This document shows positions 12,901-25,274 of a stretch of 64,000 bases of DNA, in pieces. The position numbers and the translations under genes are program-made. How positions within the stretch are numbered: the first letter of the stretch is position 1; every line of letters starts with the position of its first letter. The DNA comes from Chalara sp. BL73 (lineage: Eukaryota > Ascomycota > Leotiomycetes > Helotiales), in assembly GCA_918026815.1 (NCBI GenBank), contig CAKJVC010000006.1:310001-374000 (forward strand). The letters run 5' to 3'. The notes below the pieces were generated by a model. That model saw nothing but the letters and a program-made list of their open reading frames with translations. It was not told the DNA's origin and ran no database searches.

Positions 12901-13422
12901 CAGAATATCACGAGTTTGCTTCAACTGGGATTATATGTACATCGCCTCAGCCCCTATACACTTGCCTTGCCGTCGAAACAATTTTGTGAAGTTGTCATAC
13001 TTTTGAGCTTATCAGGGTGATCCTTTCCGAACGCCGCCTCTTGCAGGGGAAGTGGCTGCTGGTACATCGTCACCGCCTCTGCGTCCTTGCCTTTGGCTCT
13101 AGAACATAATAGTCTCCATAGCAGTTGTTATCTCAATTGTCCTATTGAGCCCAATATTAAGGTAGAAATAGTGCATTGCGGTGAGGAAAGCACTCCATCC
13201 CAAACTGCTCTATTCTTATTCTGGGGCTATAGAAAACTTTTCGTGGTCTGATGGCAGAATTAGTATTTTTATAGAATTGTTTCTGAAACATTTTAAACGT
13301 AGCATAAGCACATTCGACTCGCCAGAAACCAGCTTGTTCAAGTAGAGCAACACAAACAGACAAATAAACATCACAAATATCCAACAAATTCCAGACCAAA
13401 GCCTAAATGTTATAGGCTGCAG
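9972..13422. other. 3.4-kb gene-poor region with decayed fragments
   Basis: There is no intact gene. At 11990..12141 (+) an open frame reads LLIDSVDCSEDDLAKFFLSH and continues with a Thr-Phe-Gln helix, the pattern of a fungal F-box/leucine-rich repeat unit. No upstream F-box is readable, so this is a probable pseudogene scrap. At 10697..11029 (-) there is a 110-codon frame with a Trp/Pro-rich core (AHRNAWPDHQLLPTPEEW) that looks protein-like but that I cannot assign. The rest appears non-coding. Confidence 0.35.
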
Positions 13423-13793
13423 CTATCCAAGACAACCAACATTCCCGTTCGCGCAATCACCTATTATAAAATCAGTATTACTTAATTATCAACAGCCAAA
13501 ACCGAATTGCAGTAAAGCTTACCGCACTGATAACCTGCCACAACACACTTCCCCGCATTTGGGATATTCACCCAACTCTGCTGTTGTATACAGTATCCGC
13601 TCTCACAATAATCTTCCCTACTTCGCCCCGCGGCAACATCTGCCCAAAGGCTCTTGCAGTGGGCAACAACACCCTCTGCATTAGTGAGGCCGAACTGCGA
13701 GTAACGGTCGCAGCAGCACTGGCGTCCAATCGCTAGGACGGGTATAACGAAGATGGGCATAACGAAGGTAGAGATAAGTAGTTTGAGCTGCAT
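13423..13793 (-). CDS. Small secreted cysteine-rich protein
   Basis: Exons on the minus strand are 13793..13523 and 13460..13423, separated by a 62-bp intron (13461..13522; GTAAGC ... TAATACTGA branch ... ATAG). Product 102 aa. A signal peptide of about 21 residues (MQLKLLISTFVMPIFVIPVLA) precedes a mature part with ten cysteines, including a CCC triplet right after the cleavage site. Splicing replaces the unspliced tail with CGDCANGNVGCLG and gives an even cysteine count, which supports the model and suggests up to five disulfides. No family is recognised. Size, secretion signal and cysteine content match effector-like or antimicrobial secreted proteins, but no function can be assigned. It is isolated, with gene-poor DNA on both sides. 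Confidence 0.7.
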
Positions 13794-14980
13794 TTTGGCA
13801 GGGAATTAGGATATGAGATATTAAGGCGTTAACTTCGACTTTTGCTCTCGTGGTTCGTGTATTGAAATCTCAACGATTAAAGCTTTGGAGGACCATCAGA
13901 TAAGAGGGTGCCGCTCATTAAGGGCATTCCATGAGGGCATTCTAACAGGTAATTAGGCTCATTCCTTTGGTTATGCAGGGGTTACAGTCTGAGTCTTTAG
14001 CTGCACAAGAAACGTCACTATGTCTCTGTTGGAAATAAGCGCGGAGGAATGCATGCTGAGATTGCATCATGCTGGGCCACGTTCCTGTCATTTAACGGTG
14101 CCTTCGCCTCGAGCGCACCGCCGCACACTGTATTGTTATATCGTTGCACTCGCGTTTTTGTATAATCATTCATCCTCACTCTACCAAGAGATTGGCAGAC
14201 TGAGCCCTGTTCGTTATGATACTTCGCTGGGAATAGGAGAATAGATCAAAACAAATATAATTACTTTGTATCATCGCTTTCTATAACGTTAAATACAACT
14301 GATGTTCTCTGCTGTCCATAATGGGTTTAGCTGCGAAGGGTACCTTCCATACGGTCTATCACAGCGACCTCTCTCGGCACATCTCGAAGGAACACTATAG
14401 TGGAAGAAGAATGTCACGAAAAAAGATTGAGAACTTTTATCAAGGCGTCTACCTATAAACATGGACCCATGGCGTTGCTCGGAGATACCGATGGTGGTTA
14501 AAGATGGAAGCACATCAATCTCTTAGGGAGCGGGTGCACAACATTTCAATCAAAGCTTGATTCTAACTATGTAGAATTAGCGTCTATGATATGGTATTGT
14601 CATGTATAACTAATCCAAAAGGGAACTAAAATGGATAGTAGATATAGCTTTGCTAGCTTCTATGATAGCTTGTATGGCATAGTATTTAGATGTACAACTA
14701 CTTCCCTTTCTCTTGCATGACAAGCAATTAAACAATACTTAACCAAGTTTGAAATTGGGAAATTCGTGTTAAGTAACTTGAAGTTGGTCACCAGTGGCGG
14801 TCAGAATTCATGGTCCGCATGTTAATGCGAAGTATACAGAAAGCTAAAACATCCTCATCATTCGGGAATGGAACTCTTATGTTTGCAAAACGAGATCATT
14901 AATGGTGAGACTCTCAACTTTGTCTATCTAGCACATCTATAATGCACATGGGGCGTTCTATTTTAGCATCGTAAATCGTG
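13794..14980. other. Intergenic region, 1.2 kb
   Basis: Only short chance frames are present. I see no RNA gene and no repeat. Confidence 0.5.
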
Positions 14981-16821
14981 TTATGTGACCCTCCTTTTAA
15001 CCCTGATCCTCCCCCCCTCGGGCGGGAACTGCGCCTCGGCGACCCACCTGCTTTCTGGTCTCTTCCCATTGTACTCCTTCGGCAGCTCAATATCATAATT
15101 CGTCAAAAGATACGCCAAAATCATCTTGAGCTCAAACTCCAGCAGGAACCGGCCTGGGCAGGCGTGTTTGCCATGTCCAAACGGCAAGAAGTCCTTCCCC
15201 GTGCTCACGAAGCTCAACCCGCCCTTCTCCGGATACGCCTCCCGCATACGCGAATAGCGGAAGGGATCGAACTTGTGCGGGTCCTCAAATGTGTCACCGT
15301 CCAGCTGCGATGTGGTGAGCATGGAGACGACCGCGCCTTTAGGGAGCCGGATACCGTCCTCGGTCACGACGCCATCGACCATCACCTTCCGCATCACGGA
15401 ACGGTTGCCGAACGAATGCAGGCGGAGAGTCTCCTTGAGCACCGAGTCACAGCGAACCATCTTGGCGACGGCCGCTTTGGTCCACCTGCTGTCGGCGTCC
15501 ATGACGCTCCTGATCTCGTCGCGTAGGGTGGCGATGGTGTTGAATTCCCGGTCGCTTTCTAAGATGTTGAAGAGGACGTTCGTGATGCCGATACTGGTTT
15601 GGTGAAACGATCCAACATTTGACAGCGCGAGACGAGGCACCATTTCTGCGAGGCTTAATTCATGGGGCCGCTCGGTTTCGGCGTAGCGGAACATCATTTG
15701 CAAGTGGTCGTTTGGTTCGCTCTGGGACCTTGGTCCGGCTTTGATGATGGCTAGACGTTCATCGTAGAGTGGTTTGAAGAGCCGTTTAAATATGCGCAAG
15801 TCGAAATAATTGCGGATCCAGAAAAGTCTACCTACGAGGGGCCGCAAGAATTTGGGCATTACGCCAACCGCACCGGCTGTCAATACAAAATTGTCTCCAA
15901 TCTTCATACTGACGCGAAGATATTCTTCATTTCTGCCTATATGTTTGTCAGAAGTGTCTTGAGTATATAGTATGTGCTTGGAATAATACATAGTGGTAGG
16001 CCAACAGTGAAGCGGCTAGATCCTTGTGCTACCACCCATCTCATGGTCTCATAGAGGTCCAGTTCCGTCCAATGATCCTCATCCGTTCCAAAGCGCACAT
16101 CAAATGCAAATCCAAGTTCCTGGTTCAGGGATACGACAATCCGCTCAAGAGCTGCATTGATATCACGCTTCACAAGCATGCCTTGCCATGGATCTAAAAC
16201 AAATTTGTGGTTACCCATAGTGTAGCCTACCTGATCTACTTCCACAAACGCATCATTTGTGCTCATAACAGAATCCGGCTGAGAGACCAGCCATTTCAAA
16301 GCACTGTGTGGCGCCAGCACTTCATCTCGGAAACCGAGACCAGGTACTAGACACGTCTTCCCGTGTTTCGAGTACTAGATATCCATGAATCGGAGATCAC
16401 AGATTGCGGAACAAACTTACTGTGTCATAAGCTTCTTGCCATAATTTCTTGCAATCGATATAATAAGCCAACTATGTCAGACACCAAAAGTCAGTCTCAT
16501 CGTTCTAGCACATTCCAAAATGAGCCACAGCCTCAAGAATCGCCTAGTCTCGAGATACCATTGCAGTCTCCAAGTATCCTTGTGGCAGTGTATGAAAGTC
16601 GTGAGCTTCCCCAGGCGCCAAGATTCCGGAAGTAGACTTACGGCTGTCTTAATGCTGAATCGAGTGCTGCCAGGAGGCTCTCGGATGCGAGGAAGGTTAG
16701 GAGGATAATCCAACTTGAAATATCCCCGTACACCAAGTACGATGGCTGCAAATAGAACCGCGAGCAGCCCTGCTTTCTGGGATTTGCCGAGTTCATTGAG
16801 GATTTCCAGAAATTGAGCCAT
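14981..16821 (-). CDS. Cytochrome P450 monooxygenase
   Basis: Four exons on the minus strand: 16821..16642, 16471..16421, 16374..15990 and 15936..14981; introns of 170, 46 and 53 bp. Product 523 aa, normal for the family. The tiny second exon (17 codons, LAYYIDCKKLWQEAYDT) is supported by the frame and by the typical sequence of this P450 group. An N-terminal membrane anchor (AGLLAVLFAAIVLGV, residues 17-31) is followed by the Pro-rich hinge. The K-helix ExxR is in KETLRLHSF, the PERF-like element is FDPFRYSR, and the heme loop is FLPFGHGKHACPGRFL with Cys465 as axial ligand. The I-helix (LSNVGSFHQTSIG) lacks a classic AGxDT. The heme-loop form resembles fungal terpenoid-modifying P450s (ent-kaurene oxidase or indole-diterpene types). 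No terpene or polyketide synthase lies in the window, so the substrate is unknown. Confidence 0.9.
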
Positions 16822-18503
16822 GGTAAAATTGTATCGCAGAAGCCACGCAGGATTCCACCGCGCAGAGCCTCATGGGGAGGGAGGTTGAAGCCTTTAAATG
16901 GACGATTATCCAACGCTCAGACCTGTTGGTTTAGCTCAGGATAGCCGGCCAATTACATAATTCCCGTCGGGTTTACACTCGCTCTTCCTCATCCACTCAG
17001 ACAATCCATCTACGAAAATCGCATTGTTGTAATACAGTCAGCAAAACTTTAATTGAGATTTGGTTTCGTATTAATGCCCTTAATTAATATTTGGGAGCAC
17101 ATGGTTAAGTTCATAGCTTCTTTACGCTTAAAATTAACGATAGCTTTCGTAACTCTTTTTTTGTTTAAAGATAGAAGGGTCTCAAACATTTAAACTAGGA
17201 TTCCAAATCTGAGTTTTATTTCAGTGTAGTCCCTAAAATGTCTCATTTAAAACAATACATGTTAAATAAGTTGGTATTTTTACGCTCGTTCGAGAAATCA
17301 AAGGCTTGTTTACGCTTGGGTATTAGGGGGCTATCAGCTGCCGAAAAGTAACATTTTTAAATCAATTGGTTTTTAAGGCTCTGAAAAAAGCAGAGAATTA
17401 GGATATCACTTCAATAGCTTGATTGCCGCAGAAACGTTGCGCGGTATGTGCAGAACCACGAATCGCCTGTTTCTTGCGCAAGATATGGCTTCCTTCCTTC
17501 AATACCGCGCAATTTATCCTATCTCTCTTGTACCTCCTGTGGTAGTCTCTGTATAACAGATAATTTGATCAACGGATCACTCATTTGGCATGAGGGCCAG
17601 CAAGTGGTAAAGGAGGCTAACTCTTGTGGAGCTCTTGTGGAACTCTTGTTACTCCCTCAATTGTTTCTAACAGTAACCTTTTTGAGATTGTTATATATTT
17701 CATGCCACCTTGCTCTTCTCCTTATTAAACTCATCTCTAAATGCTCCTCTTCTTCTATGAAAGTTCTAGACCTCGCAGGAAGGTGGGGCTTACGAACATG
17801 CGCTTCCAGCTTGCGCCATTGTGCGTGAATCGTGAATCTTTAATGGGCCGAGGGCTATGGCTTGGTTTTCGCTGAAGGCTAGCAGATGCATGATCAGATT
17901 GATTCTGATGCCTTCTAGATCATTTGAAGACTCTCTGCGCGGTAGGAAGAAAAGTCTTTTTGGCGGTTTTATGGATCGAGATGATGTTTGAAGTGTACGC
18001 CAAGCAGTTGTGGCAAGTTGAGGACTGCACAATTTCCAAGAATCTGCTAACTGGCCGTGAAAATGCGAGTTGATAGATAGGTTGGTTCTGAAATGGCAGA
18101 CAAATTCTGGCTCCAAGGGAAAGGGGAAAGGAGATTGAGGATATCGTCATGGGAAGAGTGGATGGTTGATTAAGACGAATTACTGAATACTGTGCTCGGT
18201 AAGGTCTAGATATCACCTCCTGCTGCAGTACTGATACTAGAACTACTAACTGTAACCCGGATGTCTCGAGGGTTTCGGGAGCGCGTGCTCCGCTGCTTGA
18301 ACGTCAGCGACAAAGGGTACCAAGCAATTGAGGAGTCTAGAGACAGCTGGCCAAATTCAAGGTATGAACGCCTGGGCGACCACGGAAAACTGTGTTGGAA
18401 ATTATTTGAATATGCCTTGACGGAATTCCACAAAGTGATCTCTGATAACAGGAATTATTGCTTGAAACACGTCTGGAAAAAGAAGTGTATATATTGGTTC
18501 TTA
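16822..18503. other. Intergenic region, 1.7 kb
   Basis: An AT-rich centre (about 17000-17400) and short unconvincing frames on both strands at 17448-18433. Nothing is assignable. Confidence 0.5.
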
Positions 18504-19524
18504 TTATGGTGCTTGAGCGCCTAATTGCCGTGCAATCATCACTGTTGGTGCCATAGCTCCGTCTTTTAGTACTCCTGCCTTCTTGAGGATATCAACTGTC
18601 TTCTCCACAACACTTACGTCTACACCCTTCGTTTTGGTCGCGAACTCAACAGTCTTTAACCATTCTCTAGCATCTGCTTCGCTATAGTCTAGCTTAGTGC
18701 TGATGTATTTTACAGCCTCATCATGATGGCTGTTGAAATACTCCACTCCTTGGTCTAGCTTGCTGAATAACTCATCCAATCTGCTGTCGTCTCCTCCATC
18801 AGAGGACTGGACAAGTTGAGAAGATGCAACAATTTGCCTAATCACATCAGCGGTATTCAGTTATTATAAACATGAAGTATCATACCAACTTGGCCAGGGA
18901 GTATAGATTTCTCCTATCCGCTTGATTTCCCCGTTGTCATAATACCGCTTCGAGGTGAAGTGTTCCCACATGAAGAAGTCAACCGTGGAATCGTTCACCC
19001 CATTCCGCAGCTTCTCAAAAGTCTGCAAAGGAATGTTTTCAAATGGCACAGAGTTTGCCGATAGCCAACCCTGAGAGTCTGCCAACACGAAACCCATCAC
19101 ATAACTACCACTTCCAATACGTGAGACACCGATCTTTCCGCCCTTAATATCAGCCACACTGTTGATTTCTCGCTTGGCTCCTGTCGAGATGGCCCAGCCT
19201 ACGGTTTGTAAATTAGCTCATGCTTTGGTAATACCATAAAGATGTAGCTGGTGTTCGCATACACAAAGGTGTCTCTACATATGTTCCGACAATCCTATAC
19301 CCTCCATCCCCTTCAATGTCATCTTTTCCCAGCCCTGCCACCCATCCCTCTGTTAATCCAATTCCTACATCAATCTCTCCACCTCTTAAGGACGTAATCA
19401 TATGTCCGGTGCCAGAAGGAAAGGGAATCAGCTCTGCAGAGAGACCAAAATGCTTCGTCGCGAAAAAGAGGGGTGTAGAAAAATGCTCAGGGACATAACC
19501 CACTCGAAGGACTTTAGTTGCCAT
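18504..19524 (-). CDS. Ca3427-like type 2 periplasmic-binding-fold protein
   Basis: Exons 19524..19263, 19198..18886 and 18837..18504 on the minus strand; introns 64 and 48 bp; 302 aa. The N-terminus LRVGYVPEHFSTPLFFATKH and the GTGHMITSLRGGEIDVGIGL segment are the ligand-cleft signature of type 2 periplasmic binding proteins of the NMT1/SsuA-like superfamily. The middle part (DIKGGKIGVSRIGSGSYVM) is the second lobe start. The closest structural precedent I know is Candida albicans Ca3427, whose ligand is not settled. There is no signal peptide, so it is probably cytosolic in this fungus. A role in small-molecule (sulfonate, thiamine precursor or similar) binding is conjecture. It is divergent from the UBC7 gene with 292 bp between starts. 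Confidence 0.82.
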
Positions 19525-19816
19525 CCTGTGGGCTGTATGATATGCCAGCTAAATGAACTGCGTTTAATCTAGAGAACGAGAACAGTATTATTCATCGTCC
19601 ACAGAATAATACCAATAAAAGTATGACGTTGTGTCTGTTCGTCTTTCGTGATAGCGGAGCAGCGTCGGCTTTCCGACTCGGGCCGGGCCACCAGATCCGA
19701 AGGGAGGCAACATCATCAGATTCACGCGACAATCACTCTCTAACACCCTCCCTCACGTACACAACAATTTCGTCCGCAAGCGTTTTCTCCTTCCTTTCCT
19801 AATAGCCTACATAATT
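19525..19816. promoter_or_regulatory. Shared divergent promoter region of the Ca3427-like and UBC7 genes
   Basis: 292 bp between two divergent ATGs must hold both promoters and 5' UTRs. A C/T-rich stretch lies just upstream of the E2 start, as is common at fungal transcription starts. No specific operator is claimed. Confidence 0.4.
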
Positions 19817-20416
19817 ATGGCGTCAAGTACAGCGCAGCGACGTCTGCTGCAAGAATATAAAGCCCTTACCAATAACCCACCAGAAGGCATCACCGCCGGC
19901 CCAGTCTCGGAAGACGACCTGCTGTATTGGGAGGCCCTAATCCAAGGACCTGAGGGCACACCATTTGAAGGCGGCATATTTCCTGCTGAGTTGAAGTTTC
20001 CTAAAGACTATCCTCTCGCCCCGCCAACAATGCGATTTTTGGGGGAGGTGTGGCATCCAAATGGTGAGATACGACCCTCTGCCTCCTCAACCCCCTTATC
20101 CTTCTTCATTTTTCATCATATAGCACTTAGTTCCATTGAGAAGCTGCTAATTTGATTCATAGTGTACCCAAGCGGTCTAGTCTGCATTTCCATCCTCCAC
20201 CCACCTGGAGATGACCCAAACCACTACGAGAAAGCCTCGGAACGCTGGTCCCCCATTCAAAGCGTGGAGAAAATATTACTGAGTGTTATGAGCATGTTGG
20301 CAGAGCCGAACGACGAGAGTCCGGCGAATGTGGAGGCAGCAAAACAGTGGAGGGAGCAGAGAGCAGAATATGAGAAGAAAGTGCGAGATGGGTGCAGGCG
20401 GATGCTTGGACTTTAA
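19817..20416 (+). CDS. ubc7: Ubiquitin-conjugating enzyme E2, UBC7/UBE2G2 type
   Basis: Exons 19817..20063 and 20163..20416, intron 99 bp (GTGAGA ... TTCATAG); 166 aa, almost the size of yeast Ubc7. The UBC fold is complete: [20 protein letters not shown], the HPN motif in WHPN (79-82), and the catalytic Cys90 in [11 protein letters not shown]. The acidic-loop insertion after the active site ([17 protein letters not shown]) is the diagnostic feature of the Ubc7/G2 subgroup. Family role: E2 for ER-associated degradation, working at the cytosolic face of the ER with Hrd1/Doa10-type ligases and a Cue1-like activator. No irregularities. Confidence 0.95.
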
Positions 20417-22606
20417 TATATAAAACATGGAGGTGCGGTTCCAACCAGGACTCAAGAAGCCTACTCAGAGAAATAAAAACAATGGGCATATATTTGAGCG
20501 TCGCTCGCAGATGTTGCGCTGCGAGGAATTCTTGGCAGTTCCTACGGAGCTCGGCTTTATGATGAGAGGGGAGGCGTGTGATCCTAGATCTCTTCATCAT
20601 TGACCAAGTCATGTACAGGTTTAGGTGACCTCGCGGTGAATTTAATATTGATATCATGTTTGTTACGCTTTCTTGCGCGATGCTAGGCATCAAATGCTGT
20701 TTGTCCTATTACCAAGGTTGATCATCTGGTCGCCTAGGCGTCACGCCAAAATGGTATGCAGATATCCAGAAATTCTTGAAATTTGTAAGTCTTGAGATAA
20801 ACGGAGCCTGAATTGATCTTATGCCAAAGACTTGTTCGGGTTGGTTTCTGCGGCACGCAGGGGTGTGCCTGTGCCCTTGTGACTTCATGCGTCCTACACT
20901 TCTTAATGTACCTTTCACGAGATAATAATACCTGGTCCAGTTGTGTAGTGCTGGAGAGACGGATGGCAGTATCCTTACCTCATCTTCCGGTGAATATGTT
21001 GCGTAAGATTCGTAGTCATATTTGGATCTTGGACGTCGATGGCCTTGAAAAAAAAACCCATCGCTGGCATTCTTGATGGCTAGTGTCCTATCCACACCCA
21101 GCACTATTACAGTCTCTATGGTCTGTTCGACAAACTTGAAAGCCTCATTTAGTTTGCACTCAGCTCAAGACCAGTTCCCATCATTGTTATACTCGTGAAT
21201 TGCACGTAACAAAGTTGTTACTTTTGACATCAGAACTCCGTCTCCATTACTAGGAGATCCCACGAGCCCTTGCAGAAAATCAAGGAGAAAGAATTCTGGC
21301 TGTGGGACCGGCCTCGGATTGTGTTCCTCTCTACTTGTTGCTGTTGCGTTAAGCGCATGCCTTTATCTGTACTGCGATTTCTTTTGATCTGACTGACTAA
21401 GCATGGCATCTTGATAAAGTAAACATGTGTATTTCTCCAAAATCTTCCTACCTCCAAACCACTTCTCCAACTTCTCACCTTCTTTACAATATGGCAGATA
21501 GCCAGTGAAAATTCCAACTTCTAAGTTTTCCAAACGCCTTCTCCAAAGTGTTTCAATTGCAAGCAGGCGTACCCGCAATTCTTCATCCTGATTAACCTAA
21601 AGAAAGGCGGGAAGTCCTCCAGTAACACATTGATTGATCTCCTCGAAGCCTTCGTAAAATTGGAAATTTTTCTCCTAGGAGAATCTTCTGAAGCTGCGTC
21701 AAAGATAGGCTTGCTGGCCCTGAAATCCGTAAAATGCAACGACGATGAGTGTATATTTCTAGGAAATCTGCTTCTCGACAGATATCGGTGAACTAGAGAG
21801 CTCCGTCAGTTGTGGTGAGCCGCCAGGTTTCTTGACCATTACTATCTGTGCTCGACAAGTCAACCTTTGAATCAGGCATCATTTAAACTTGAACTTCACT
21901 CAAACTTGAAAAAATCCAGACGATTTTAATATGGATCTTTGGTAGAAGGCATAGGCTTGGATGAGGTTGTAAAATGGTGGCGGATGTTGATGCCTTCCGA
22001 GGAGTTTCAACTGGTAGCTACTCTTCCAATTTATCCCCGAATTGAGACAGCTCATTTGAAAGGGTGGGGTACTAAATGGAAGTTATCTTTCGTAATTCGA
22101 AGGCAAGCATAGTTGTTTTCTGATTGCTGTGGATGTGACAGACTAAAGGTCGTCTTGGTCTTACATTGTGGCTTTGTGGCCTAGATTTGAGATGCTTTCA
22201 GCTCTTGTAGTTACCTGACTTGGAAAGTTGTCCTCGTTTCATATCCTTTGATGGCTTAGAGTCACGTAGAATCTCTGCATACGTGAATTTTCCTGCAAGG
22301 CCAACAACGAGATTATTGCATTTGCCAATCCGCTGTGAGTGAATTGAGACTCGCACTTTATCTGATTCAGGGAATTTGCCGAGAGATTGACTGTAATAGC
22401 CCCTGGACTTTCCACAGTACTAATTAATGCCTTTCTCTACTTATATCTATGGAACACCTCCACTAAGTCAGGTATATTTCTCTTTTGTTCTTCACCCATA
22501 ATCTACTAACTCGGACCGCACTTTATACTTCCTAACTATAAAATACTATATTTCGCATTCTTCGAATCGCTATTGGAGCCTTTTCAAGCATCATTATTAC
22601 CTAACC
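20417..22606. other. Intergenic region, 2.2 kb
   Basis: No intact gene. Two overlapping minus-strand frames (21230-21739) read in part like a decayed protein (RVRLLAIETLWRRRLENLEV) but are split between frames and not recognisable. The last 150 bp upstream of 22607 is the likely promoter of the AAA gene. Confidence 0.4.
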
Positions 22607-24680
22607 ATGGATCAATCTCAGGCCGTACAGAGTATTAAGCAGTCTGTTCAATGCAGATTTCTTCTGTATCTCAAGAACATGCTCGAAAGTTTTCTTATAA
22701 AGCTTGTGCCTAGCTTCCCAACTCTTCGCAAGGTTTTTGCTGCCTATCTAAAGCTTGACATCACCACTATCGCCGCCGGGCTGACTATATTCGGAACCAT
22801 CGGCAGCAGTCTTGGAGAGCTCAAAGTAATCTGTACTAAATTTCAATGGTGGTTCATTGAATACTGCACAACAGCTATCACTATTGATAACAATGATGAT
22901 CTAGCTGAAGAAGTAATGAAGTGGGTTAGCGAAAATGTCCTGAAACAAAAGGGGAGAGTCATGACTGCTAGGACAAAGGTCTCGTGAGTGCATTCCGACT
23001 AGCACTTGTTATTAAACATACTATTCATTCGAGAGAGCTAGTGAAGGCGCCTAAACCTTGGTCGCCCAGGTCGCTAAAGTCGCCTACCCAATATATATTC
23101 GCGGTAGATACCCTTATTATTGTTTAAGACACGCTAACTGTTTTCTAAATTAGAGAAAATTATTGGGTCTTCGAACGAAAACATGCAGATAATGATGATT
23201 CCGATGAAACAGTGCATCCAGTCGAATATCTTGCAAGTTACGGCAACACGTACTTTATCCACAACAGAAACATATTCTTAGTCAGTCGACTGCCTAAAGA
23301 TGAAACTCCTACAACTGTGCCGGTCCAATACTGTAGAGCAGCCAAGCTACATTACCATGATGTTTTGGTAATGTGCCTTGGTCGTTCTATTGAGCCCATC
23401 AAACGCTTTCTTAAAACCTGTCGCCAGTTTGAAGCGAATAAGCAGGAGTCGTTCACAAGAATACAGCTTTTCAAGAATAATCAATGGCATTTTAGCATTC
23501 TCCGCCCTATTCGTAAGCTTGGAACAGTGTACTTTGATGAGGACGTAAAAGCAGACATGCTTGCTGATGTCGAAAAATATCTCGAACCATCTACCCGAAA
23601 GTTTTATTCTGATTGTGGAATTCCGTATCGACGAGGATATTTATTACATGGCCCACCGGGTATTTTTATTTTAGATTCTCACCTACCTTGAAATAGCTAA
23701 TTGTTTCCTTAGGAACAGGCAAAACGTCGCTCTCTCTTGCGTTAGCAGGCCATCTTCGTGTAAACATATACCTTGTCCATCTTCCAAGTGTAGAGACAGA
23801 TAGCGATCTCCAGAATCTCTTCGGTCAGCTACCGCCAAAATGTATCGTGCTTCTTGAAGATATAGATGCTACTGGAGTGACCCAAGAGCGGAAATTTGAT
23901 CTAGGACTAAGATTTTCGGAGGAGGAAAAGCGCGAAAAGGATGAAGAGAACAAGCACAGTCCAGGTGGTATCAAAGGGAAAGAATGTGAGAACACTAAGA
24001 ATAAGTCTGAGACCATCTCTAAAGTTTCATCCTGCACCCTATCGGGACTTCTCAATGTCCTAGACGGCCCATCATCCCAAGAAGGGCGCATCGTTCTTAT
24101 GACATCAAATATTGCCGAAAAGCTAGATCCTGCTCTCACCAGACCGGGCCGTATCGACAAGAAGATTTTCCTTGGCCTCATGTCACAGAAGAGCGCTGAA
24201 AGAATGTTCCTTGGAATGTATAAGCCGGCTGCAGAAGCGCTCAACCTCGTTGAGGCAACTCGCGATATGAAGAGCGGCCATCTGCAAAAATACGCAGCAC
24301 GGTTTGCCAGTGCCATTCCAGATAGAAAGTTTACTCCTGCACAGCTACAGGAATACCTTCTCATGCGGAAGGAATCTCCAGCGTTGGCTGCTGAGGGGAT
24401 TGCGGACTGGGTTAAAGAGAATCTTAGAAAACATGACGAGACAAAAGCCAATAGTGGACGAGGGGAAGCTAATAAATCGGAGGAGAGCGGAGATAACGCG
24501 GCTCAGAAGGAAGCACAGTCGGGAATAGGTAAAGAAGCCCCGAGCAGCGCAAACGGAGACTCTAGCACTTCAAGTACAGGCACAAACACACCGAGCGGAT
24601 CAAGCACAAAAAACGAAAGTTTCTCCAAAAAAAAAGATAATACTAATGTGGCTGATAGCAAGAGAGTAGCAGCCAGCTAG
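22607..24680 (+). CDS. BCS1-like AAA ATPase
   Basis: Exons 22607..22983, 23154..23659 and 23713..24680; introns 170 and 53 bp; 616 aa. Layout: a possible membrane segment (LDITTIAAGLTIFGTIG, about residues 45-61), the BCS1 N-terminal domain (about 60-270), and the AAA core with Walker A GPPGTGKTS (K298; the motif is split by intron 2), Walker B CIVLLEDID, and arginine-finger/sensor motif TRPGRID. Between Walker B and the second region of homology there is a highly charged insertion rich in Glu/Lys, and after residue 520 a long Ser/Glu/Lys/Asn-rich tail, both absent from canonical yeast Bcs1. Canonical Bcs1 translocates the Rieske protein in the mitochondrial inner membrane; such divergent paralogues are expanded in filamentous fungi and their roles are mostly unknown. 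Confidence 0.88.
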
Positions 24681-25274
24681 AAGAACAAGACGCCGGCTGT
24701 GTCCTTGAGTTCCACTGATCGATATTTGAGACTAGTACGGCCATCACAAGTCGAAGTTATCCAGTACAATTTCAAATGGCATTGGTCTGGCGGGGCTTAT
24801 TTTGAAAAGGGCTACAGACTGTAATTTCGAGCGAAGATCTAAGCGATAAACTTTCCATAGCCTAATACAACGAGTTTTAGAACGCATTTCGCGAAATATT
24901 GCATTGGATTGTAAATTTTGAACGTCAACTAGAGAATTATATATCCATATATAAGATGTGATCAAACCATTCTACCCGATCTCCTCACAATGATTCTCAG
25001 GTAGCAGTATGATAGTACCCAAGTATCAGCATTATGGAACGAGTTTATATAATTTCGAGGGACTGTTGGTAAGGCGGTATGCTCTCTTAATGGCAGCCTA
25101 TTCCAGCTGAACAGTGCCAGTTCTTCTTGGAATAAATGCCATCTATGTTTACACAAGTTATCTATAATATCTCTACATGCTATTCGTGCCCAGCAGCATA
25201 CAAATTTCTCTGTGCAAATATATACAAAGTTGATCACGCAGGACAGCACTTCTCCGTCAGTTCCTCTCAGCCCC
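24681..25274. other. Intergenic region between convergent genes
   Basis: AT-rich 3' flank of both genes. I see nothing else. Confidence 0.5.

Noticed and set aside
14978..15526. 182-codon plus frame over the P450
   Set aside because: Antisense shadow of the heme-binding exon.
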